Origin: Roseovarius sp. 217
GTDB taxonomy: Bacteria > Pseudomonadota > Alphaproteobacteria > Rhodobacterales > Rhodobacteraceae
Assembly (NCBI RefSeq): GCF_000152845.1
Contig: NZ_CH902584.1
Location: forward strand, 419,239 to 483,238
Length of the DNA: 64,000 nucleotides
Reading direction: 5' to 3'
The translations under genes were made by a program, and so were the position numbers. Below are positions 36,096-43,368 of this stretch, one piece after another. Within the stretch, counting starts at the first letter, position 1; every line of letters starts with the position of its first letter. The notes beneath the pieces are model-generated. The model saw only the letters and a list, made by a program, of their open reading frames with translations, had not been told where the DNA came from and searched no databases.

Positions 36096-37213
36096 CCGTT
36101 CTCGAAGCTGACCGGAAGGTCCATGCCATGCTCTTTCAAGAGCGCATGCCGTCGTGCGGTCCTCAGATCCTCCGCTACCATTTCGGCACACATTTGTTGT
36201 GCGGTGATCTCGGGCACCCAGCCCAGTTTTTCCTTGGCTTTGCTGGGGTCGCCAAGCAGCGTTTCGACCTCGGCCGGGCGGAAATAGCGCGGGTCGATCC
36301 GCATGATCACATCGCCCGGTTTGATGGCTGGGGCCATAGCGCCCGTTATCGCTGTGACAGTGGCGGTCTCGGTCACGCCCTCACCGGTAAACTCGAGTTC
36401 AATCCCCAATTCCCGCGCACTCCAGATGATGAACTCGCGCACCGAATATTGCACGCCTGTCGCGATCACAAAGTCATCCGGCGCCTCTTGTTGCAGCATC
36501 ATCCACTGCATACGCACGTAATCCTTGGCATGGCCCCAATCGCGCAAACTGTCGATATTGCCCATATATAGACAATCCTCGAGGCCCTGCGCTATATTTG
36601 CCAATCCACGGGTGATCTTGCGGGTCACAAAGGTCTCGCCGCGCCGGGGGCTCTCGTGGTTGAAGAGGATGCCGTTGCAGGCATAGATGCCATAGGCCTC
36701 ACGGTAATTGACCGTGATCCAATAGGCATACATCTTGGCCACCGCATAGGGGCTGCGCGGGTGGAATGGGGTTGTCTCACGCTGCGGAATCTCTTGCACC
36801 AACCCGTAAAGTTCCGAGGTTGAGGCCTGATAGAACCGCGTTTTTTGCTCGAGCCCCAGAAACCGGATCGCCTCCAAGAGGCGCAGCGTGCCCATAGCAT
36901 CGACGTCCGCCGTATACTCGGGGGCCTCAAAGCTGACCGCGACATGGCTCTGCGCGCCGAGGTTGTAAACCTCGTCTGGCTGCACCTCGCTCAGGATGCG
37001 GGTCAGGTTGGAACTATCTGTCAAGTCCCCGTAATGTAAGCGAAAATTCCCGTTCCCAACATGCGGATCCTGATAGATATGGTCCAAACGCTGGGTGTTA
37101 AACAGGGAGGCGCGGCGTTTGATTCCGTGGACTTCGTAGCCTTTATCCAGCAAAAACTCTGCCAGATAGGAGCCATCCTGACCCGTCACCCCGGTGATGA
37201 GCGCTCTTTTCAT
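36092..37213 (-). CDS. gmd: GDP-mannose 4,6-dehydratase
   Basis: 373 residues, normal length. [31 protein letters not shown], the catalytic TSELYG and YAVAK, and [16 protein letters not shown] are diagnostic. First gene of gmd-fcl-manC. Together these make GDP-L-fucose, used by the GT10 enzyme encoded at 39523. Confidence 0.95.
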   Translation of the reverse strand: MKRALITGVTGQDGSYLAEFLLDKGYEVHGIKRRASLFNTQRLDHIYQDPHVGNGNFRLHYGDLTDSSNLTRILSEVQPDEVYNLGAQSHVAVSFEAPEYTADVDAMGTLRLLEAIRFLGLEQKTRFYQASTSELYGLVQEIPQRETTPFHPRSPYAVAKMYAYWITVNYREAYGIYACNGILFNHESPRRGETFVTRKITRGLANIAQGLEDCLYMGNIDSLRDWGHAKDYVRMQWMMLQQEAPDDFVIATGVQYSVREFIIWSARELGIELEFTGEGVTETATVTAITGAMAPAIKPGDVIMRIDPRYFRPAEVETLLGDPSKAKEKLGWVPEITAQQMCAEMVAEDLRTARRHALLKEHGMDLPVSFENG

Positions 37214-37561
37214 CCCGTCATCTCTCCGCTTTCCAGAAAACCAAACCTGCTTTTGACACGGACCTTACAGCATATAGAGCAGGCCACATCAAGCGCCCAG
37301 CACCAAATATGGTGGGGGAGGCGATCAAAGAGCGTCAGAGCGCAACCAGAGCGGTGTTTTCCGGGTCAGCGGAAAGACCCTGAACCGGGTCCGCACCGGC
37401 AAAATTCAGGGCCATTGCCGCCCGCCGCGACGGGATTGGACCGCTCAGGGGGTCGTACGGTGTGTACGCGGTTTCCGTACAGACCTTGTGTACCCTCCGC
37501 GCCAAGCCCCGAGCCCGGTCAAAATCGCCCCCTGTCACAGCCCAAATTGCCCAAGTCTGTC
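37214..37561. other. Intergenic region upstream of gmd
   Basis: About 350 bases. It must contain the gmd operon promoter. Open frames here (for example 37335-37616, minus) look like chance in high-G+C DNA. No hairpin with a T-run or RNA gene seen. Confidence 0.4.
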
Positions 37562-37795
37562 CTAGGTTAACGGGTGCCCACACAGCCCCGCGATTTTTTC
37601 GATCACCTTGATGCAATACGCCATATTGCCGTGATGTGTGTCGGTCGGGTCTGCTTCCATGAACTCGTGTTTTAGAAAACCACCCTCGGTCACATCTCCC
37701 GGCGGCAGAACAAGCGGAATCCCGATTTCCTCCATCAACCGCCCATCACACACCGGAGCTTTTCGGATCACAATCGACTTGGCAAAAATTTCCAT
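37562..37795 (-). pseudogene. Possible C-terminal fragment of an SGNH-type protein
   Basis: 77 codons from the first ATG. The frame stays open upstream and reads like protein (IFHNEFADMEIF) into the start of the sulfotransferase gene on the other strand, so an N-terminal part seems lost. DPTDTHHGNMAY resembles the DxxH block at the end of SGNH/GDSL hydrolases. This is a weak resemblance. Confidence 0.3.
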
Positions 37796-37878
37796 ATCGG
37801 CGAATTCGTTATGGAAGATAGCTCGTGACTCGAATAATGAATGTTTTGTTCAAAGCGATAACTAAGAAGGGGCCGCGT

Positions 37879-38601
37879 ATGGGCATGGTTGGCATCTATT
37901 CTTTCCCGAAGTCAGGCAATACATGGTTAAGAGTAATCATTGCCAACATAATCGGCGGAAGACCTAGTGTGGTTCCCGGTCTACACAAAACAGAGCTTGC
38001 GGGTGCAGTAGAGTTCAACGGACAGCGTTTCTTTAAACACCACGGAGGATCAAACCTAAAATCTTGGAAAGGGCAGCCGCTTAACACTGCTCACGTAATT
38101 CATATTCGTCGCCATCCGCTGGATGTGTTCATGTCTTATCTGAACTATCTGTCGGATAACGTCACGGGAACGGCACCTTTGCGATTTTCTTCTGTAGAAG
38201 AAATCCACGGAACCGACTTATTTGATATGTATTTCAAAACGTTTACAGTGTCTGGGCATCTCTCTCCTTAGTTTGTAGGGACCACAAAAACCTACTTTGG
38301 TCACAATAAATTTTGGATGAACCAAACCGAAGTACCAGTTACTTTGTTGCGTTATGAAGACATGCTCGAGGATCCAATTGCAATACTGGAGCCAGTCAGA
38401 GAAATGATGAAAATTGATAAAACTACTCTGGAGATGGCACTGTCCAAAGCATCAGCCGATACCAAGCCGAATGGAAAGTTCTTCTGGAAGCAACAGAAGA
38501 AGAACTACCTGAATTATTTAACACGTGAGCAAATCAATCTGTTTCTAGAGTACCGAGGCGAAGATTGCCGCGAGCTTGGATATCCGCCAGAGGACTTTTG
38601 A
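37879..38601 (+). pseudogene. Sulfotransferase gene interrupted by one in-frame TAG
   Basis: From ATG 37879 (AAGGGG upstream) the frame reads SFPKSGNTWLR, the PAPS 5'-phosphosulfate loop, and HIRRHPLDVFMSYLNYL, the 3'-phosphate site. TAG at 38269-38271 (codon 131) then stops it. Beyond the TAG the same frame continues without break: FVGTTKTYFGHNKFW, then the family-typical TLLRYEDMLEDP, and ends at 38601, 240 codons in all. A single C-to-T change of a CAG codon would explain it. A recent nonsense mutation or suppression is likelier than two genes. The intact sulfotransferase gene follows. Confidence 0.75.
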
Positions 38602-38691
38602 CATAGCAGCATAGTCTTTATGCCTTCGGCCCGTTAAACATTAGCGGACTATCACGGTTAAGAAATCCAAGTGGCAACGCGGAGCAGATAC

Positions 38692-39426
38692 ATGAAAAGC
38701 ATCATGGCCCTTTCCATGCACAAAGCGGGCAGCACAGTTGCCAATTACATCTTTGTCGAGTTCTTGAAGGAGAAGGGCTACGCCGTAGATGAGATATCCA
38801 AGCAGGTCTTGGGATCACCCCTGCCAGAAACGCAAATCTACATGGACTATCAGAGTAAAATGTCCCTTGAGGGCACATATTACGGCATGGCACGCTCGCC
38901 GGGCGCTCACAAGATGGACATCCTCAAAGACATGCGCCTGATCCTACAAGTCAGAGACCCGCGCGATTGCATCACATCCTCTTATTTTTCAATGGCCGCA
39001 AGCCACAGACTTCCAGATGATCCTGAGAAGAAGAAAGCCTTTTTGGAGCAACGCAGCAAGGCTGCGGAAACCAAGATCGACGATTATGCATTGGCTGCCG
39101 TCTCGGGATACGTCGAGCGGCTAAAGATACTCCAAGAGATCGTGGATTCTCATGGGGATTTTCTGTTGTTGAAGTATGAGGATATGGTCGAAGATACGCC
39201 AAAATGGCTGAACGATGTCGCAACCTTTGTCGATCAGGACATAACCCCGGCGCTGCGAGAGCAGATCAAGCGCTTTATCAATTTCAACGTGCCGAATGAG
39301 GATGCCAACCGGCACAAGCGGCAGGTGAAACCCGGAGACCATCTGCGCAAGTTGCAACCGGACACCATCGCCGCGATGAACGCCAAGTTTGGCGATCTGT
39401 TGGATACCTTTGGGTACGCCGCCTAG
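38692..39426 (+). CDS. Sulfotransferase family protein
   Basis: 244 residues from ATG 38692, with GGAG 7 bases upstream. SMHKAGSTVANYIF fits the PAPS-binding loop, LILQVRDPRDCITSSYFS the 3'-phosphate site, and LLLKYEDMVEDTPKW the later conserved block. It probably transfers sulfate from PAPS to a sugar of the surface glycan. It sits between the broken sulfotransferase and the fucosyltransferase on the same strand. Confidence 0.8.
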   Translation: MKSIMALSMHKAGSTVANYIFVEFLKEKGYAVDEISKQVLGSPLPETQIYMDYQSKMSLEGTYYGMARSPGAHKMDILKDMRLILQVRDPRDCITSSYFSMAASHRLPDDPEKKKAFLEQRSKAAETKIDDYALAAVSGYVERLKILQEIVDSHGDFLLLKYEDMVEDTPKWLNDVATFVDQDITPALREQIKRFINFNVPNEDANRHKRQVKPGDHLRKLQPDTIAAMNAKFGDLLDTFGYAA

Positions 39427-39522
39427 GCGACACTCTACATTCAGCGCCCTCCGGCGTTGATCCTCACAGCCCGGATCGGTATGGCTAGGGTCAGGCGAAC
39501 GGGAGCCTGAGGGGTGGGGTTG

Positions 39523-40539
39523 ATGATCAAGGTTCATGCCTTCGGGGAGTATGCGCACCGTCAGCCGCTGGCCTATGCGCCGATCCGCGAGGCTGTTGCG
39601 GCGACGGTTCAGGTCTGCGAGGCCTTTGACGAGGCCGATATCATCCTCTTGGCCCATAGCAAGGATCTGAGCCGATATGCCGAAACGCTGGGGACGCGGA
39701 TGGGGGCGGGTCAGCGCTTGGTTCTGCTCTCGGAAGAGCCATTCTGGGACAGTGTCTGGGCGGACGACCCTCTGACGCGGGAGCGGAGCGTCGAGACCGC
39801 GATGGGGTCTTTGCCGTTCGTGTTTCTCAACCATGTCACGTCAGACATCTATGCGTTTGACCGGATTCCCTATTTCCTGCTGACAGATTACGCCTATGCG
39901 ACCCGCTTTGCCTGTTGGTTCAAGGACAATGCCCGGCTCTCGACCGGGGATTGGGCGCGGCGGTTTGCGGCCGCAGAGTGGGATCTGGCGTTTGTCGCGG
40001 AATATCGCGATGAGCCGCGATTCGATGTGGCCTATCCAGAGGCGGGGCTGATTGGTCTGGGGCGGTGGCGGACCCGTCTGGCACTGGGCTGCAATGACGG
40101 CAGGGTGCTGCGCATGGGTGCGGGGTGGAACACGCTGCCGCGCCGCCAGACCCTGCCCGACTGGCATCTGGAGAAGTATCTCGATCTCAACGGTCGCTGC
40201 GCCGTGCTCTCGGCTGTCGAGAACACATATCATCGCTGCTACATCACGGAAAAGCTGTTCGACAGCCTCGCGATCGGTGCGATGCCGCTCTATGTGGCCG
40301 GGCGGGACCACAGGATCCGGGAGTTGGTGCCGGAGGGGGCCTTTGTCGATCTGCATGGCATGACGCCGGAGGATGCGGCGGCGCGGGTCAGCGGCTACCG
40401 CGCCGACACGGCGGATCTCTCGGCCTATTGCGAGGCGCAGGCGCGGATGTCGGGCCTGTTCAACGCACCGTCACTTTTGCGTGCGGAGTATGACCGTTTG
40501 GCGCAGGCGCTGACGCGCAACCTTGCGGCTCTGATCTGA
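39523..40539 (+). CDS. Glycosyltransferase family 10 (fucosyltransferase)
   Basis: 338 residues from ATG 39523, with GAGGGG before it. The region ENTYHRCYITEKLFDSLAIG followed by AMPLYVAG is the GT10 signature for binding GDP-fucose. The N-terminal half contains VLLSEEPFWD, also seen in this family. It should use the GDP-L-fucose made by ManC, Gmd and Fcl. The gene's G+C is clearly higher than that of the sulfotransferase genes before it. Confidence 0.83.
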   Translation: MIKVHAFGEYAHRQPLAYAPIREAVAATVQVCEAFDEADIILLAHSKDLSRYAETLGTRMGAGQRLVLLSEEPFWDSVWADDPLTRERSVETAMGSLPFVFLNHVTSDIYAFDRIPYFLLTDYAYATRFACWFKDNARLSTGDWARRFAAAEWDLAFVAEYRDEPRFDVAYPEAGLIGLGRWRTRLALGCNDGRVLRMGAGWNTLPRRQTLPDWHLEKYLDLNGRCAVLSAVENTYHRCYITEKLFDSLAIGAMPLYVAGRDHRIRELVPEGAFVDLHGMTPEDAAARVSGYRADTADLSAYCEAQARMSGLFNAPSLLRAEYDRLAQALTRNLAALI

Positions 40540-40548
40540 GGTGCGGCT

Positions 40549-40821
40549 TTATCTGAGGCGTTGCAAGAGGCGGCGCAGCGGCGTGGTCAGTCTCCAACTC
40601 CGCGAGGTGAGGACCGCCGCGAGCTGCGCCTGAGCATCGGCCAATTGCTGTTCGAGCGTTTCGAGACGTGTGGCATAGGCCGCAAGATCCGCCTCCTGCT
40701 GCTGGCGGGCGGCATATTGCGTCTCAAGCGCGCGCTGGACCTGATGCAATTGCGCGAGCAACAGGCGCTCATTGGGGGTGGCGTGAGCGGACTGCGCCAC
40801 ATCTTCGGTCGTTTTGTGCAT
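40549..40821 (-). CDS. Small coiled-coil protein with C-terminal SWRLT motif
   Basis: 90 residues: a helical coiled coil (QQQEADLAAYATRLETLEQQ) ending in SRSWRLTTPLRRLLQ. The tail matches that of the 300-residue protein at 32573. It converges with the fucosyltransferase gene (10 bp between stops). Likely a helper or remnant of a glycan-cluster protein; function unknown. Confidence 0.6.
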   Translation of the reverse strand: MHKTTEDVAQSAHATPNERLLLAQLHQVQRALETQYAARQQQEADLAAYATRLETLEQQLADAQAQLAAVLTSRSWRLTTPLRRLLQRLR

Positions 40822-40930
40822 GGCCTCTCCTGTCCGTCAGGTCCGACTTTAGCCCGCGGCCCAAGGGGCTGTCCATTGGCATGATCACGGGTGGGTCATG
40901 CGGGTCGCAGAGGGCGAGATTGGCCGCCGG

Positions 40931-41497
40931 TTACGCGGCAATCCCATAGTCCAGAAACCGGATCATCGTGTCGCCATAGCGCCGCTCTTCCAGCAAGCGC
41001 ATACCGTCTGGAGGGGTGATTGTGGCGCTTTCCTCCCAGACGATCAGCGCGCCGGTGGCGATCCATCCCCCCGCGCAGGCCGCTGTGAGGGCCGCTTCGC
41101 CCAAGCCCTTGGCATAGGGCGGATCGAGAAAGATCAGGTCATGCGGGGGGTCGGGATTTCGGCCGGGCTTGCGGGCATCCAAGGGAAAAATCCGCGTCTC
41201 GCGCTCTGCCCGGCAGAGCCCGATATTCTGCCGGAGCAGAGACAGCGCCTTGCGCCCGCTTTCGATGAAGCTGACCGCCTCTGCGCCACGCGACAGCGCC
41301 TCGAGCCCGAGCGCGCCGGTGCCTGCGAAGAGGTCGAGCACCTGGGCGCCTGTGACGGGATCGCCGTAGCCGCCCGCCAAGACGTTGAAGAGGCTCTCGC
41401 GCACCCGGTCGGAGGTGGGGCGCAGATGGGCTGCGACATCCCCCTTGCCGAGACTGGCGAGCGCCCGCCCGCGATGCGTGCCGCCGATAATCCTCAC
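40931..41497 (-). CDS. rsmD: 16S rRNA (guanine(966)-N(2))-methyltransferase
   Basis: 188 residues, normal length. It starts MRIIGGTHRGRAL, with SAM motif VLDLFAGTGALGLEAL and catalytic LIFLDPPY. It methylates G966 of 16S rRNA in the assembling 30S subunit. Its start overlaps the stop of the FAD reductase gene by 4 bp (ATGA). Confidence 0.93.
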   Translation of the reverse strand: MRIIGGTHRGRALASLGKGDVAAHLRPTSDRVRESLFNVLAGGYGDPVTGAQVLDLFAGTGALGLEALSRGAEAVSFIESGRKALSLLRQNIGLCRAERETRIFPLDARKPGRNPDPPHDLIFLDPPYAKGLGEAALTAACAGGWIATGALIVWEESATITPPDGMRLLEERRYGDTMIRFLDYGIAA

Positions 41498-42699
41498 GGT
41501 TTCAGCAGCGGTTTCAGATCGGTGGCCGCATCCGCCACGATGGCAGGGTCGGCGGATTTGCCCGCATCAATCAGCCGCTTGCCCACCATATAGGCGCGCG
41601 GATCGTTCATGGCGTCCACAGCCAAGAGGTGCTCGCCCTTGTAATACCAGAACGACACCGCCTCGCCCCCGTCGCGGGTCACGATCCGGTCATAGCCGGT
41701 GCTGAGCCCGGCGATTTGCAGTTTGACATCGTATTGATCCGACCAGAACCACGGCTTGGGCACATAGGGCGTCTGCGCCCCCATGATATTGCCCGCCACA
41801 CATTCGGCCATGTCGATGGCATTCGGCACGCTCTCAAGGCGCAGACGATCCGCCTGATGCGGAAAGGAGGCACAATCGCCCACGGCCCAGATCGCCGGAT
41901 CGGAGGTGCGCCCCTGGGCATCCACGGCGATCCCGTTGTCGACCGCCAGCCCTGCGGCCTGGGCCAGAGTGGTATCCGGCACGATGCCCACGCCGACGAT
42001 GACCATATCGACGGCCAGATCGGTCCCGTCGGTCAGCCGCGCACCGCGCACCTGTTCATCCCCCAAGAGCCGCTCCAGACCGACGCCCTCGCGGATATCG
42101 ACACCGTGTCGGCGATGCAGCGCGCGGAAGTAATCCGAGGTTTCCTTGGCCGCCACGCGTTGCAAGATCCGCTCTGCCATCTCGACCAGCACCACCTGCA
42201 GGCCACGCGACGCCGCCACCGCCGCCGCCTCGAGCCCGATATAGCCACCGCCGACGATGAGTACCCTCGCCCCCTGCTGAAATCCCGGTGCCATGGCATC
42301 GACATCTGCCAGCGTGCGCACCACATGCACGCCGTCCAAATCGCCGCCAATCGCTGCAGGCAGGCGACGTGGCACCGATCCGGTGGCCAGCACAAGATGC
42401 GTATAGGGCAGACGCTCTTGATCCATCACCACCTCCTGGGCGGCCCGGTCAATCGCGGTCACACGGGTGTCGATGCGCAGATCAATCCCGGCCTCTGCAT
42501 AATAACTCTCGGGGCGCAGATAGAGACGCTCCAGAGCCATTTCGCCCAAAAGGTACTTCTTGGACAGGGGCGGGCGTTGATAGGGGGGGGCGGGTTCATC
42601 GCCGATCAGCGTGACTGAACCCTCATAGTCCTCATTGCGCAGCTTTGCCACCAGCGACGCGCCTGCCTGTCCGGCCCCGATCACCACAACCCTTGTCAT
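41494..42699 (-). CDS. FAD-dependent NAD(P)H:ferredoxin/rubredoxin-type reductase
   Basis: 401 residues. The FAD-binding motif VVIGAGQAGASLVAKLR lies at the N-terminus, a second dinucleotide motif VLIVGGGYIGLEAAAVAAS near residue 150, and WAVGDCASFPH near residue 270. The C-terminal reductase domain contains WFWSDQYDVKLQIAG. This is the putidaredoxin/rhodocoxin-reductase group that passes electrons from NAD(P)H to a small redox protein. No ferredoxin or P450 gene is adjacent. It is co-transcribed with rsmD and divergent from the peroxiredoxin gene. Confidence 0.87.
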   Translation of the reverse strand: MTRVVVIGAGQAGASLVAKLRNEDYEGSVTLIGDEPAPPYQRPPLSKKYLLGEMALERLYLRPESYYAEAGIDLRIDTRVTAIDRAAQEVVMDQERLPYTHLVLATGSVPRRLPAAIGGDLDGVHVVRTLADVDAMAPGFQQGARVLIVGGGYIGLEAAAVAASRGLQVVLVEMAERILQRVAAKETSDYFRALHRRHGVDIREGVGLERLLGDEQVRGARLTDGTDLAVDMVIVGVGIVPDTTLAQAAGLAVDNGIAVDAQGRTSDPAIWAVGDCASFPHQADRLRLESVPNAIDMAECVAGNIMGAQTPYVPKPWFWSDQYDVKLQIAGLSTGYDRIVTRDGGEAVSFWYYKGEHLLAVDAMNDPRAYMVGKRLIDAGKSADPAIVADAATDLKPLLKP

Positions 42700-42789
42700 C
42701 TCGTTCTCCTGACTTTCCCGTGGTCACTTGCCTATCATCCGCCTATACCTACATCCATCTCGAAACCACCTGATAGACAAGGAACGACC

Positions 42790-43278
42790 ATGACCCTTTC
42801 CACTGGCGACAAACTGCCCGATGCGACCCTGCTGCGCATGGGTGAAAAAGGCCCCGAAGGTGTAGATCTCAAGAGCCTCACCGCTGGCCGCAAAGTCGTG
42901 ATCTTTGCCGTGCCCGGTGCTTATACGCCGACATGCTCTTCGGCACATGTCCCGAGTTTTGTGCGGACCAAGGCAGAGTTCGATGCCAAGGGCGTGGATG
43001 AGATCGTCTGTCTCAGCGTGAATGACCCCTTTGTGATGAAGGCCTGGGGCGAGGCGACAGGAGCGACCGAGGCGGGTCTGACCATGCTGGCCGACCCGGA
43101 AAGCGCCTTTACCAAGTCCATCGGCATGGAGTTTGACGCGCCCCCCGCTGGCCTTCTGGGGCGGTCCAAGCGGTATGCGATGGTTGTCGAGGATGGCACT
43201 GTCACAGTGTTGCATGCCGAGGCAAGCCCCGGCACCTGCGAGATCACAGCCGGCGAATCCCTGCTCGCGGCGATCTAA
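42790..43278 (+). CDS. Peroxiredoxin (Prx5-like)
   Basis: 162 residues. The active site PGAYTPTCSSAHVPSF puts the peroxidatic Cys at residue 49. The later LGRSKRYAMVVEDGTV is typical of the Prx5/AhpE-like branch that reduces peroxides with glutathione or thioredoxin. It has its own promoter in the 90-bp gap to the divergent reductase gene. Confidence 0.9.
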   Translation: MTLSTGDKLPDATLLRMGEKGPEGVDLKSLTAGRKVVIFAVPGAYTPTCSSAHVPSFVRTKAEFDAKGVDEIVCLSVNDPFVMKAWGEATGATEAGLTMLADPESAFTKSIGMEFDAPPAGLLGRSKRYAMVVEDGTVTVLHAEASPGTCEITAGESLLAAI

Positions 43279-43293
43279 GACGTGATACCGGAT

Positions 43294-43314
43294 GCGAGGG
43301 GCAAACCCCCTCGC
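43294..43314 (+). terminator. Hairpin after the peroxiredoxin gene
   Basis: GCGAGGGG (43294-43301), loop CAAAC, CCCCTCGC (43307-43314), 16 bases after the peroxiredoxin stop. There is no T-run, so the terminator role is moderate. It may serve both the peroxiredoxin and the convergent dnaE2 gene. Confidence 0.5.
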
Positions 43315-43368
43315 GTTCCGCGTTAAATTGGGGCCAGGTCGACCCCGACACGGCCCACCGGCATCGGA

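Noticed and set aside
38317..38601. Separate small gene with LLRYEDM motif
   Set aside because: Same frame as the upstream sulfotransferase half and lacking its own ribosome binding site; treated as the 3' part of one interrupted gene.
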